Positions 19,539 through 29,171 of a stretch of 64,000 nucleotides of DNA are shown one piece after another. The stretch covers positions 1,785,606-1,849,605 of the forward strand of contig NZ_OUMZ01000007.1 in the NCBI RefSeq assembly GCF_900327775.1, written 5' to 3'. The position numbers were made by a program, and so were the translations under genes. The stretch is from Roseovarius sp. EL26 (GTDB lineage: Bacteria > Pseudomonadota > Alphaproteobacteria > Rhodobacterales > Rhodobacteraceae). Position 1 is the first letter of the stretch, and every line of letters starts with the position of its first letter. The notes under the pieces were generated by a model that did no database searches, was not told the DNA's origin, and worked only from the letters and a program-made list of their open reading frames with translations.

Positions 19539-19928
19539 TCAATCAAGCAGGTCTGAGCGTTTGAGATCGAGTTTGCGCCGGTCACGCTTGGTTGGGCGAC
19601 CCTGTCCCTCGTATCGAGGAGAAGATGGAACAATATCCTTCTCCGGCACTTTAGGTGGGCTTAAATCCTCGTACAGCTGCTGCGCTTCGGAGGCTGGACC
19701 ACGCCGCACACCGACTGCACAGACGCGAATGACTCGAACCAATTTAGCCTGCGGAAATGTCAGCACATCCCCTGGCCCAACCGCGTAGGCTGGTTTTGCA
19801 ATCTTCTGGCTGTTGACCCGCATATGCCCGCCACTGATCACCTTGGCCGACAGACTACGGGTCTTAAAGAACCGCGCCTGCCATAGCCATTTATCAAGGC
19901 GTATCTTCGTGCTGTTTTCAGCCACCAA
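19539..19928 (-). CDS. RNA-binding S4 domain protein (HslR-like)
   Basis: Protein of 129 aa with an N-terminal S4 domain: IRLDKWLWQARFFKTRSL (8-25) followed by GGHMRVNSQKI, the alpha-L motif that binds structured RNA. The C-terminus is basic (GRPTKRDRRKLDLKRSDLLD). Hsp15/HslR relatives rescue stalled 50S subunits carrying nascent chains. It begins only three bases after the helicase stop, so the two are co-transcribed and probably both act on RNA or ribosomes. Confidence 0.88.
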   Translation of the reverse strand: MVAENSTKIRLDKWLWQARFFKTRSLSAKVISGGHMRVNSQKIAKPAYAVGPGDVLTFPQAKLVRVIRVCAVGVRRGPASEAQQLYEDLSPPKVPEKDIVPSSPRYEGQGRPTKRDRRKLDLKRSDLLD

Positions 19929-19931
19929 GGA

Positions 19932-22745
19932 TCAACCCTTGTCTTTCAATCCCATCAATGCAGCTGCGAATGGGTTATCCGGGTCAATTGGTTTTTCCTT
20001 TTTGGCTGGGCGCGCTTGGAATTGGCGTGGGCCATCATCCCGGCGACCTTTGCCTTTGGGTTTGTTGCCCGGCTTGCCCTTAGGCTTGCCACCCTGTGCA
20101 TTATCGCGGCGGTTGCGTTGCTGTCCGCGATTTTGCTGTTGGTTAGCGCGGCCACCCCATGTGAAGGTGTAGAACACCTCAACCGTCGGCTCCGCTTCTG
20201 CCTCAACCGTCGGCTCCGCTTCTGCCTCAGGCGCGGATTCGGTCGCCTCTGCAACTGGTTCTTCGACAACTGGAGTTTCAGGAGCTTGTGTTTCCGCCAG
20301 AGCCGCATCTGCGGCTTCGCCCTTTGCGGGTACAGTTTCAGCCGCTGGCGCAGGCGTGATCTTAACTTTCTCGCGCTCGCCTTTTTCGGCCTTGTATCCC
20401 AAGCCCTGCATCAGGTCTGCGAATTGCTCCAATGTCATGCCTGTAATCGACAGCATGTCAGCAGTGCCTTCAAATCCACCACGGCTGTCTTGCCCGCGCA
20501 GCATATCAGCCAGACGCTCCAACATGTCGATCCGAATCGCCCGCTCACCCGCAGCACGATAGCCGGACATGCTGTGATAGCCTGTCAACTTGGCATCCGT
20601 GGTTTGTGCTGGCACTGTCACCAGCCCTGGCGGCGGCGATTCCGGGAATTCCTGCAAGCCCTTCGACAGTGCCCACAAAACCAAACGCAGACGTGTCGGT
20701 GCTGGTTTCAGCAACAAAGGCATAAATATTGTGAACTGACCAAAGCGCACACCGTGTTTGCGCAACAGGCCACGGGCATCTTGGTCCAGTGCTTTGACAT
20801 CTTCGGCGACATCACCACGTGGCACAATCCCGAACGCCTCGGTCAGCCGAAAGCCAAAGCCACGCGCCAAGCCGGCAAGTGTTTCATCGCGCTGAATATT
20901 CAGCAGCGGTTCAAACAGGGTCGCAATCTTGCGGTCGATGAAATGCTGCAGACGGCGCTGCACTTTCTGCTCAACGTCAGGGCCTGCCGTCTCATCAACA
21001 AAGGCTACAACCTGCGGCTTGAGTGCATCGCTGCCTGTAGTCAGTTTACCAACGGCATGCTCGCCCCACATCAGACCGCCCTGCTCAGTGAAATCAATCT
21101 CTGTATCAGGCGCGTTATAAAAACGATCAGCGCGCAAATGGAAATGCGGTGCCAATGCTTGCAGGCTCGCTTGCGCAATGGCTTTCGCCTCTTGCCCAGC
21201 CGCACCTTTGTCCTGAATGAAACGGAATCCTTCGAGACGGCCTACGAATTCACCTTCGACCGTCACATCACCTTTGTCGTTTACTTCGGCCACCATGGCC
21301 TCCTTCTGCTTGAGCCGGCGAAGCAGCACGGATGTCCGCCGGTCCACAAATCTTTGCGTCAGCGCTCCATGCAGCGCATCTGACAAGCGGTCTTCTACAG
21401 CGCGAGTAGCCTCTCGCCAATGGGTTTCATTGTCTACCCAGCCTTTTCTTTGCGCAACGTAGGTCCATGTGCGGATATACGCCAATCGTTTCGACAATGT
21501 GTCAATGTCGCCATCAGAGCGATCCAACCTGCGTACTTGACGTCCAAACCAGTCATCACCCACCCGGCCATATTCATGCAGATCAGAAAATATACGCTCA
21601 AGCAAACCTGTGTATTCAGCGTGACTGATGCCACGAAAATCAGGAATGCGGCACACATCCCACAATAAACGCACCGAGGATCCATCTCGCGCCCGGCCGC
21701 TGACCTCATCAACTTGCGAGAGGGTTTTTAGCGCTTTCAGGTCATCGGCTTCGCGGGCTTTCATCAGCAGCTCACTGTCTGACTTCTGCTCTAGCGAGCC
21801 GATCAAAGCATCTACCGTTCCAAACTGAAGCTGCGCATTGCGCCATTCCAGTTTGCTGATCGGGGTAAAGCGATGATCCGTGATCGCCTGCGCGACCTCT
21901 TCATGTAAGTCCGGTGCATCGCCCGTCACCCCAAACGTGCCGTGGCTCATCCCGCGCCCCGCGCGGCCGGCGATCTGGCCCAGTTCATTTGGCGCAAGGG
22001 GGCGCATCCGCCGCCCGTCAAACTTGCTGAGTGACGAAAACGCCACATGGTCTATGTCCAAATTGAGGCCCATCCCAATCGCATCGGTGGCCACCAGATA
22101 ATCAACATCACCATTTTGATAGAGCTCGACCTGCGCGTTGCGCGTACGCGGGCTCAACGCGCCCATCACCACCGCAGCGCCGCCTTTCTGACGGCGGATC
22201 AGCTCGGCAATGGCATAGACATTATCAACGGAAAATCCAACAATTGCACTGCGCGCCGGCATTTTTGAGATCTTCTTAGGGCCTGTATAGGACAGCTGCG
22301 ACATGCGTTCACGGCCAACAAACTCGACCCCTGGTACAAGGGCCGCAATCACACTGCGCATGGTGTGCGAGCCTAAAAACTGAGTTTCCAGCAAGCCCCG
22401 CATCCGCAACAGCCGGTCAGTAAATACATGCCCGCGCTCCGGGTCGGCACAAAGCTGAATTTCATCGATCGCGACAAAATCCGCGCCCATCCCCTCGGGC
22501 ATAGCCTCGACAGTGCACACCCAGTATTTTGCACGGGCTGGAACTATCCGTTCCTCGCCTGTCACCAACGCAACCACAGACGGCCCGCGGATGGCAACGA
22601 TCTTGTCGTAAACCTCACGCGCCAATAGCCGCAACGGCAGGCCAATCACCCCGGTTCGGTGCGCCAGCATCCGTTCAATTGCAAAATGTGTTTTGCCTGT
22701 GTTAGTTGGACCGAGAACGGCCAAAATCCGCGACTGCTCGCCCAT
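19932..22745 (-). CDS. SUV3-like RNA/DNA helicase with low-complexity tail
   Basis: Superfamily 2 helicase of 937 aa. Seen: motif I GPTNTGKTH (12-20), motif II DEIQ (94-97), motif III-like GSHTMRS, motif V TDAIGMGLNLD and motif VI QIAGRAGRG (257-265), all resembling mitochondrial SUV3 more than DEAD-box enzymes. Long central region without motifs, then from about residue 780 an Ala/Glu/Pro-rich linker and a basic Gly/Gln/Arg/Lys tail, likely RNA-binding. The tail includes a 24-base tandem duplication. Co-transcribed with the S4 gene. Role in RNA turnover or ribosome work is inferred. Confidence 0.88.
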   Translation of the reverse strand: MGEQSRILAVLGPTNTGKTHFAIERMLAHRTGVIGLPLRLLAREVYDKIVAIRGPSVVALVTGEERIVPARAKYWVCTVEAMPEGMGADFVAIDEIQLCADPERGHVFTDRLLRMRGLLETQFLGSHTMRSVIAALVPGVEFVGRERMSQLSYTGPKKISKMPARSAIVGFSVDNVYAIAELIRRQKGGAAVVMGALSPRTRNAQVELYQNGDVDYLVATDAIGMGLNLDIDHVAFSSLSKFDGRRMRPLAPNELGQIAGRAGRGMSHGTFGVTGDAPDLHEEVAQAITDHRFTPISKLEWRNAQLQFGTVDALIGSLEQKSDSELLMKAREADDLKALKTLSQVDEVSGRARDGSSVRLLWDVCRIPDFRGISHAEYTGLLERIFSDLHEYGRVGDDWFGRQVRRLDRSDGDIDTLSKRLAYIRTWTYVAQRKGWVDNETHWREATRAVEDRLSDALHGALTQRFVDRRTSVLLRRLKQKEAMVAEVNDKGDVTVEGEFVGRLEGFRFIQDKGAAGQEAKAIAQASLQALAPHFHLRADRFYNAPDTEIDFTEQGGLMWGEHAVGKLTTGSDALKPQVVAFVDETAGPDVEQKVQRRLQHFIDRKIATLFEPLLNIQRDETLAGLARGFGFRLTEAFGIVPRGDVAEDVKALDQDARGLLRKHGVRFGQFTIFMPLLLKPAPTRLRLVLWALSKGLQEFPESPPPGLVTVPAQTTDAKLTGYHSMSGYRAAGERAIRIDMLERLADMLRGQDSRGGFEGTADMLSITGMTLEQFADLMQGLGYKAEKGEREKVKITPAPAAETVPAKGEAADAALAETQAPETPVVEEPVAEATESAPEAEAEPTVEAEAEPTVEVFYTFTWGGRANQQQNRGQQRNRRDNAQGGKPKGKPGNKPKGKGRRDDGPRQFQARPAKKEKPIDPDNPFAAALMGLKDKG
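20178..20225 (-). repeat. 24-base tandem duplication in the helicase tail
   Basis: Two perfect head-to-tail copies of 24 bases (20178-20201 and 20202-20225), encoding EAEAEPTV twice in frame. Likely replication slippage in a tolerant linker. Confidence 0.85.
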
Positions 22746-22777
22746 CAGCGCTCTCCGTACTGCTCAGAGGTCATTGT

Positions 22778-23338
22778 TCAGAGGTCCGCACCGCCAATGG
22801 TGCCGTCCAAACGTTCCAATGCGGTGGTTACGTCCTCTTGGTGCGGATGTATAGCCAGTACCTGCTTGTAGGCCTCGTAGGCCAAATGCGGTTTATTCAC
22901 CTCTTCCAGCACCACGCCAAGACTGAGGATCGCATTGAAATGCCGCGGCTCCAGTGCCAGCGTATGTTCAAGATCCGCCATTGCAGGCCCGTACATCCCG
23001 GCCTGTGCAAATGCCACCGCCCGCATATGCCAACCCTGCGCAAATTCTGGTGCATGGTCGGTCAGCGCAGTCAGATGCTCGATCGCAGCACGCGAATCAC
23101 CCACCTCCAGTGCGTCCTCCCCTCGTTTCAAAAGCAGGTCCATCGCAGGAGAGCCGGATTTCGACCATTCCAACTCTATCTCATCAGCGATTTTCTGCGC
23201 CTCTTCGGGCTCTGCACTCTTGAGCTGGGCAAACATCCGACTCAACGCGTGATTTTCCGCAGCCGCTGGCAGCGAAATTACGGCTATCGTTAAAAATGCC
23301 GTGACGATACAATTGTATATGCGGGTTTGTATGCTCAT
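22778..23338 (-). CDS. exported tetratricopeptide-repeat protein
   Basis: Protein of 186 aa with an N-terminal signal peptide (hydrophobic 10-25, then PAAAEN) and at least three TPR-like helical hairpins, for example GWHMRAVAFAQAGMYGPAMA and NAILSLGVVLEEVNKPHLAY, ending EDVTTALERLDG. Predicted periplasmic scaffold; no enzyme motif. It lies upstream of the helicase in the same direction with a 32-base gap, so it may share its transcript. Partner proteins unknown. Confidence 0.82.
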   Translation of the reverse strand: MSIQTRIYNCIVTAFLTIAVISLPAAAENHALSRMFAQLKSAEPEEAQKIADEIELEWSKSGSPAMDLLLKRGEDALEVGDSRAAIEHLTALTDHAPEFAQGWHMRAVAFAQAGMYGPAMADLEHTLALEPRHFNAILSLGVVLEEVNKPHLAYEAYKQVLAIHPHQEDVTTALERLDGTIGGADL

Positions 23339-23409
23339 AACATATATGACTTTAGCGCAGATCAGCGGGAATCAAAGCCCCGTATCGATCAATTCAGGAG
23401 GATCGCCCA

Positions 23410-23697
23410 ATGAGCGACATCGTAAACGCCGCCGTAGAAGCCCTAACCGAGAAATTGTCCGGTTCTTTTGACGGCTCTGCCAAATTCATGATCGAAGGCG
23501 AAGGCGCGATCATGCTGGATAGCGCAGGCGTGCGTGCCGAGGACGGCGATGCAGACGTCACTCTGACTGCCGATGCAGATACCTTTCAGTCGATCCTGTC
23601 CGGTGAGCTGAACCCAACCGGTGCTTTCATGTCCGGTAAGCTGACCGTTGATGGTGACATGGGCATGGCGATGCAACTGGGTAACGTCCTGTCGTGA
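23410..23697 (+). CDS. SCP2 sterol-binding domain protein
   Basis: Small protein of 95 aa that is a single SCP2 domain: KFMIEGEGAIMLDSAGV, DVTLTADADTF and the C-terminal GKLTVDGDMGMAMQLGNVL with the family helix. Such stand-alone domains bind hydrophobic ligands such as acyl chains. Good ribosome binding site AGGAGG before the ATG. Its stop overlaps the start of the lysophospholipase-like gene (TGATG), so lipid binding and lipid hydrolysis are translated together, which suggests a joint task in lipid turnover. Confidence 0.9.
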   Translation: MSDIVNAAVEALTEKLSGSFDGSAKFMIEGEGAIMLDSAGVRAEDGDADVTLTADADTFQSILSGELNPTGAFMSGKLTVDGDMGMAMQLGNVLS

Positions 23698-24722
23698 TGG
23701 AAATCGCACCTCTCTATACGGAAATCACCGATGGGCCTGACCAAGGACAGGCCTATTGGCTGAGAACCGACGACGGGGTGCGTATTCGCGCGGGTGTGTG
23801 GGCACATGAAGGGGCCAAAGGTACCGTTCTTCTGTTTCCTGGCCGCACCGAATATGTCGAAAAATATGGCCGCACGGCATCTGATCTGGCGCAATGCGGC
23901 TATGCCAGCTGTGTCATTGACTGGCGCGGTCAAGGGCTGTCGGACCGTTTGATATCGGATCCTATGCCCGGCCATGTCATTCGTTTTTCTGATTATCAGA
24001 AAGACATTGATGCACTGCTCGAAATGGCGACAGAGCTGAACCTGCCTAAGCCGTGGCATTTGCTAGGTCATTCCATGGGCGGCGGCATTGGGTTGCAGGC
24101 CATCTATAATGGCCTGCCGGTTGCCTCTTGCGCCTTTTCCGGCCCGATGTGGGGCATCTCAATCTCGCCCCAGATGCGGCCCGTGGCTTGGACGTTGTCC
24201 ACACTGGCGCAAAAGGTTGGCCTTGGGCACATATATACCCCCGGCACCTCTAGAGAGAGCTACGTTCTGCAAGAGGCGTTTGAAGACAATAAGCTAACCA
24301 ATGATCGCCCGATGTATGATTACATGATCGATCAGGTGCGCACAAAGCCGGATCTTGGCCTTGGCGGTCCCAGTATGGGCTGGTTAATCGAAGCACTCAA
24401 AGCCACCCGACAAATGCAGCGCCTCGCCTCGCCTGATCTGCCGTGCTTTACCTTTTACGGCTCACTTGAGGCGATTGTTGATGTTCCGCGGATCGAAGAC
24501 CGCATGACACGCTGGCCCAATGGCACATTACATGTCGTCGAAGGTGGCCATCACGAATTGCTGATGGACACGCCCGACATCCGTGCGGATATCACCCGCA
24601 AGCTATGCGATCATTTTGATCAGGCCGCTACTGATCTCGACCAACGATCTGGCTCTGATGACCAAGACCAGAAACAGTCAGCTCCATCACATCCCCCTCG
24701 CTCAAATAGCGCGGTGGCTTAG
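23697..24722 (+). CDS. alpha/beta hydrolase, lysophospholipase (PldB) type
   Basis: Monoacylglycerol lipase/lysophospholipase-like enzyme of 341 aa. Seen: GRTEYVEKYG near 49-58, DWRGQGLSDR near 75-84, nucleophile elbow GHSMGG with Ser126, and a late EGGHHELLMD with the likely catalytic His. Translationally coupled to the SCP2 gene. The last 31 codons are antisense to the 3' end of the FAH-family gene and are rich in Asp, Gln and Ser, unlike the family; the original stop codon may have been lost. A GTG one codon upstream is an alternative start. Confidence 0.88.
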   Translation: MEIAPLYTEITDGPDQGQAYWLRTDDGVRIRAGVWAHEGAKGTVLLFPGRTEYVEKYGRTASDLAQCGYASCVIDWRGQGLSDRLISDPMPGHVIRFSDYQKDIDALLEMATELNLPKPWHLLGHSMGGGIGLQAIYNGLPVASCAFSGPMWGISISPQMRPVAWTLSTLAQKVGLGHIYTPGTSRESYVLQEAFEDNKLTNDRPMYDYMIDQVRTKPDLGLGGPSMGWLIEALKATRQMQRLASPDLPCFTFYGSLEAIVDVPRIEDRMTRWPNGTLHVVEGGHHELLMDTPDIRADITRKLCDHFDQAATDLDQRSGSDDQDQKQSAPSHPPRSNSAVA

Positions 24723-25458
24723 CCCCCATACCCACACCGGGCGGCGTACCAGTGGCAATCACATCCCCGGACTGCAAGCTCATCATTTGACTTAGATAAG
24801 AAATGATCTCCGCTACAGAGAAGATCATCGATGCGGTATTGCCTGTCTGCGCCCGCTCTTCGTTCAGATCCAGCGTCAGATCCAAAGTTTGCGGGTCCCC
24901 AATCTCGTCCGGTGTCACAAGCCAGGGTCCAATCGGCCCAAAGGTGTCGCAGCCCTTGCCCTTGGTCCATTGGCCGCCGCGCTCGATCTGAAACGCGCGC
25001 TCGGACACGTCATTAACAATGCAATACCCTGCAACGTGATCCAGCGCCCGCGCTTGAGATACATATTTCGCGGGCTTACCAATCACCACGCCCAGTTCCA
25101 CTTCCCAGTCTGATTTTTCAGACCTGCGTGGCAACATGACAGGGTCATAAGGTCCCGTGATCGAAGATGTGGCCTTCATGAACACAATCGGCTCTGTTGG
25201 CGGCTCCATTCCGGCCTCAGCTGCATGGTCAGAATAGTTCAACCCAATTCCGATGAACTTGCCCACATTCGCCACCGGCGGGCCAAGACGCGGTTGCCCC
25301 TGTACCAATGGCAAAGATTCAGGATCAACATCCGGCAATTGCGCCAGCACATCACCGGCAAGATCGGAGATCACACCGCTCAGATCACGCAACCGACCGT
25401 CAGCATCCAGAACCCCTGGCTGCTCCGCCCCCGTTTCACCGTATCGCACAAACCGCAT
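24628..25458 (-). CDS. fumarylacetoacetate hydrolase family protein
   Basis: Metal-dependent hydrolase/isomerase of the FAH superfamily, 276 aa. Seen: GKFIGIGLNYSDHAAEAGM, SDWEVELGVVIGKPAKYVS with the metal-binding glutamates, GYCIVNDVSERAFQ, KGCDTFGPIGPWLV and GDVIATGTPPGVGMG, the standard motif series. Members cleave or decarboxylate 2-oxo acids (fumarylpyruvate, acylpyruvates, ureidoglycolate-like acids); which one cannot be said. The 3' end overlaps the lysophospholipase gene by 95 bases on the other strand. Alternative names such as ureidoglycolate lyase are possible. Confidence 0.88.
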   Translation of the reverse strand: MRFVRYGETGAEQPGVLDADGRLRDLSGVISDLAGDVLAQLPDVDPESLPLVQGQPRLGPPVANVGKFIGIGLNYSDHAAEAGMEPPTEPIVFMKATSSITGPYDPVMLPRRSEKSDWEVELGVVIGKPAKYVSQARALDHVAGYCIVNDVSERAFQIERGGQWTKGKGCDTFGPIGPWLVTPDEIGDPQTLDLTLDLNEERAQTGNTASMIFSVAEIISYLSQMMSLQSGDVIATGTPPGVGMGAKPPRYLSEGDVMELTVSGLGHQSQIVGRDQ

Positions 25459-25586
25459 TTCGCCACTCCTTGATCACGTGTTGGCCTGCACCCTACGCCG
25501 CAACACATAAATGACAAGCCCAGCCCTTGTTCCCCCCGCACGGGCGCAATATGTCTGGGGCAACATATTTTAAGCTGAGGTATCCC

Positions 25587-27407
25587 ATGCTGACCCTTCC
25601 CTTTCCTGTCAAAGACGCCAACGCCACTGCCGGGGGCAAAGACCTTGGCAACTTGCCGGAATGGGACCTAAGTGATCTGTACACTGGTGAAGACGCGCCT
25701 GAGCTGGCCCGTGATCTGGAATGGCTGGAAAAAGCCTGTGCCGATTTTGCCGCCGATTATGAAGGCAAGCTCGATACATTGGATGCGGCGGGCATGCTGG
25801 AATGCATTCAGCGCGATGAGAAGATCAGTACCGTTGCCGGGCGCATCATGTCTTTTGCCGGTTTGCGCTATTATCAACTGACCACCGATGGTGAACGGGC
25901 AAAGTTCCTATCCGATTCTCAAGAAAAGGTCACAATATTCAGCACGCCACTGGTGTTCTTCTCTCTCGAGCTGAACCGTTTGGAAGAAGACGCGCTTGAC
26001 ACAATATACGCAGAAAGCGCCGATCTTGCCCGCTACAAGCCTGTGCTTGACCGCATTCGTGCAATGAAGCCCTACCAGCTGTCTGATGAATTGGAAAGAT
26101 TCTTGCACGATATGGGCGTGGTTGGCGACGCGTGGGAGCGGCTGTTCGATGAAACCATCGCCGGGCTGGAGTTTGAAGTGAACGGCGAAGAGCTGAATAT
26201 CGAAGGCACGCTCAACCTCTTAACTGAACAAGACCGCGCCATCCGCGAGGCCGCCTCGCGTGAGGTCGCGCGCGTTTTGGGCGAAAACATCCGTACCTTC
26301 GCCCGCGTCCACAACACCGCTGCCAAGGAAAAAGAGGTCATCGACCGCTGGCGCGGCATGCCCACGGCACAAACCGGGCGGCATCTGTCGAACCATGTTG
26401 AACCCGAGGTGGTCGAGGCCCTGCGCAATGCAGTTGTCGCCGCCTATCCCAAACTCTCGCACAGGTATTATGAGCTGAAGCGCAAATGGCTGGGGTTGGA
26501 CCGGATGCAGGTCTGGGACCGTAACGCGCCACTGCCGATTGAAGACACCAAAACTGTCGATTGGGCCAGTGCTCAGAGCACCGTGATGGACGCCTATGGC
26601 GCCTTTGACCCACGCATGGCAGAAATCGCGCAACCGTTCTTTGACAAAGGTTGGATTGACGCAGGCGTGAAACCCGGCAAGGCTCCCGGTGCCTTTGCCC
26701 ACCCCACCGTCACCGATGTACACCCCTATGTGATGCTTAATTATCTGGGCAAGCCGCGCGATGTCATGACACTGGCGCATGAGCTTGGCCACGGCGTGCA
26801 TCAGGTGCTGGCCGCTGATCAGGGTGAACTGCTGTCCAGCACGCCCCTCACATTGGCCGAAACCGCCAGCGTATTCGGTGAAATGCTAACCTTCCGCAAA
26901 ATGCTGGACGGTGCTGCCAATGATCAAGAACGCAAGGTCCTGCTCGCCGGCAAAGTCGAAGACATGATCAACACCGTCGTACGCCAGATCGCGTTTTACG
27001 ACTTTGAATGCAAACTGCACGCCGCGCGGCGCGAAGGCGAACTGACGCCCGACGACATCAACGCATTGTGGATGTCAGTACAGGCCGAAAGTCTTGGGCC
27101 TGCATTTGATTTTGTCGAAGGCTATGAAAACTTCTGGGCCTATATCCCGCATTTCGTGCATTCGCCCTTCTACGTCTACGCCTATGCCTTTGGTGATGGG
27201 CTCGTGAACGCGCTTTATGCGGTTTACGAAGAAAACCCCGAAGGTTTCCAGGACAAGTATTTCGACATGCTGCGCGCCGGTGGATCGAAACACCATAAAG
27301 AGCTGCTTGCCCCCTTCGGCCTTGACGCCTCTGACCCCAAATTCTGGGATAAGGGCCTTAGCATGATTTCACGCTTCATCGATGAGCTGGAAGCGATGGA
27401 GGATTAA
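25587..27407 (+). CDS. pepF: oligoendopeptidase F (M3 family)
   Basis: Cytoplasmic zinc oligopeptidase of 606 aa, normal for PepF. Seen: zinc motif HELGH with His398, Glu399 and His402 in TLAHELGHGVHQ, then the downstream glutamate region LAETASVFGEML, and the M3 C-terminal pattern WAYIPHFVHSPFYVYAYAFG. I chose ATG 25587 because TGAGG lies six bases before it; the frame is open 60 bases further upstream without such a site. Transcribed alone. Degrades peptides of roughly 7-20 residues. Confidence 0.93.
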   Translation: MLTLPFPVKDANATAGGKDLGNLPEWDLSDLYTGEDAPELARDLEWLEKACADFAADYEGKLDTLDAAGMLECIQRDEKISTVAGRIMSFAGLRYYQLTTDGERAKFLSDSQEKVTIFSTPLVFFSLELNRLEEDALDTIYAESADLARYKPVLDRIRAMKPYQLSDELERFLHDMGVVGDAWERLFDETIAGLEFEVNGEELNIEGTLNLLTEQDRAIREAASREVARVLGENIRTFARVHNTAAKEKEVIDRWRGMPTAQTGRHLSNHVEPEVVEALRNAVVAAYPKLSHRYYELKRKWLGLDRMQVWDRNAPLPIEDTKTVDWASAQSTVMDAYGAFDPRMAEIAQPFFDKGWIDAGVKPGKAPGAFAHPTVTDVHPYVMLNYLGKPRDVMTLAHELGHGVHQVLAADQGELLSSTPLTLAETASVFGEMLTFRKMLDGAANDQERKVLLAGKVEDMINTVVRQIAFYDFECKLHAARREGELTPDDINALWMSVQAESLGPAFDFVEGYENFWAYIPHFVHSPFYVYAYAFGDGLVNALYAVYEENPEGFQDKYFDMLRAGGSKHHKELLAPFGLDASDPKFWDKGLSMISRFIDELEAMED

Positions 27408-27494
27408 CTCAGAACTGTAGGCAGTGCTCTGCTCTGTTCGCAGATCTTCATCTAAAAACGATCAAAACCTGACATCACCCACAATTCTGCTGAG

Positions 27495-27959
27495 CTATGC
27501 GTTCAGTACAGAAGGCCAATGTTCCTGCGCTTTTCGGATGTTGCCATTGGCTTTCTTCAACCACCGTGATCGAACAGACTTGGAATAGTTCAAATACAAG
27601 CGACCATTGATGACACTCCAAGCGCCTGGATCACCGCTTGCAAGATATCCATTTGCCATGGCCAGAGAACAGTACCCCCCGAAACGAGGCGCATACTTTG
27701 CGGGATTAGCCTTAAAGACGGCCATGTTCTGCGCATTCGAGAAACGCCATTGCACACCTTTCCATTTGGTTCGAAAGGCATCATTCCCTATGATCGCATC
27801 GGCTCTTTTGTTAAGGCCAAAATAAGCCACGACATCCGCGCCCTGCGCTCCATATGATGTTTTTCCAGTAAACCAATAGGGCTCTGAAGCAGCCCAAACT
27901 GGGGCGCTGACCCAAACAATTGCAGCACTCAAAAAGCCGCGTTTAGTAAGATTCGTCAT
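27495..27959 (-). CDS. exported YHS-domain protein
   Basis: Protein of 154 aa with a signal sequence (KRGFLSAAIVWVSAPVWAA, 6-24) and a YHS-like domain: DVVAYFGLNKRADAI, then RFSNAQNMAVFKANPAKYAP and FGGYCSLAMANGYL, the usual metal-linked motif with one cysteine. Roseobacters carry several such periplasmic proteins, some beside copper or tellurium genes, but none of these is adjacent here. A good AAAGGGA site precedes the ATG. Function unknown. Confidence 0.8.
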   Translation of the reverse strand: MTNLTKRGFLSAAIVWVSAPVWAASEPYWFTGKTSYGAQGADVVAYFGLNKRADAIIGNDAFRTKWKGVQWRFSNAQNMAVFKANPAKYAPRFGGYCSLAMANGYLASGDPGAWSVINGRLYLNYSKSVRSRWLKKANGNIRKAQEHWPSVLNA

Positions 27960-28069
27960 TAAAAATTCCCTTTGATTTGAATTTTTCAGATCCTAACCTG
28001 CTGCCACAGATAAAATCAAATTCACTTGGCCTACCTCAGCATCTGCTACTGCATTACAAACTGTTAGAG

Positions 28070-28923
28070 CTAACGGCATAATCGAAAATTTGACCTCGTC
28101 ATTGCTATCCCGATTAAATCATAACCTATTTTGACCCACACGCCCTGACAATTCAGATGATCTCGGTACGGAGTAACCGCCATAGCCGCGACAACGTCGA
28201 AAAGTGGTGTCTCGGCACCGAACCAAAGCCTGCATTTCCGCGCCCAAGCTTTTCGTGTTTTTTGTATATAATCCCGAGGAACAAATTCTATGGGAACATC
28301 CGTGTTCATTGCTGCTCGAAAACCAACGAACATTGTTTCAACACGGTGCCTCGACAACATAGGTAGTAATACAGCAAACGCGCGTCGATCCTTTTCAAAA
28401 TTCATATCACGCAATGTCCGCCACCCGGGCCGCATTGCAAATGTATCACCAGGTGCGCGACCCCAACAAAAACGACCTGTTCAACAGTTTTAAGGATATC
28501 AGGGGATATGGCGTTCAATTTCTTTAAATCCGTCGCGGGTGATAGCACAAGAACACGCACTTCAGATCCGAGATCCTTTATCAAAGACGCCAATTTATAA
28601 TGAGCTGGTAATATTTGTTTGCTGCGTGGCCGTGTACCCGGAAGAACGACCAAATCAGGAAACAGGGTTTTTCCCAGTTCGAACGCGCGTCTGGCTTGCG
28701 TATTCCCGCCCGTCGTCATCACCGCGACAATATTTACATGTGGGATGCCCTTTAGTGCTTCTACAGCCAAACAATCATCTGGATCGCCAGCCGCATTATC
28801 CGTGCAAGCAAAATCTGCAAATATGACAACGTGATTTTCACCGGCTGATGCAATTGTAATGTTCAGGAAAGCCCCAATGCACAACAAAACATAAATCTTA
28901 AGCTGCGCAGTTTTTCTGAACAA
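28070..28923 (-). pseudogene. frameshifted, exported nucleoside hydrolase-like gene
   Basis: Two overlapping minus-strand frames make one protein of about 284 aa. The first (from 28923) has a signal peptide (about 1-27) and the calcium-site region FADFACTDNAAGDPDD, VAVMTTGGNTQARRAFELG and LVLSPATDLKKL, as in inosine-uridine nucleoside hydrolases. The frame breaks near 28461-28464, where four G stand (minus strand); one more G would restore VGGRAPGDTFAMRPGW and continue in the second frame through FDVVAAMAVTPYRDH. Either a true one-base deletion or a sequencing error in a homopolymer. Confidence 0.7.
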
Positions 28924-29171
28924 TGAAAAGCAAACGTAGGGTAATATTTTTTTAAAACAGTTATCATAAAGTCATCATCAACAAATCCAATACAGTTGGA
29001 TCTAACACAGATTGTCCAAAAACGCACGGGACGACTAACAAGACATAATATTGGTATAATTGCTCGCCAGCGAAAAACCTGATGTCATTCACATCACTGA
29101 TTGATTGCTCACTCGCACCAAACTTATTGCTAATCCATGGGAATGTATGAATTTGGAATTGAGATAAACTC

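Noticed and set aside
20016..21383. 455-codon plus-strand frame
   Set aside because: Antisense to the helicase; Cys/Gln/His-rich shadow composition.
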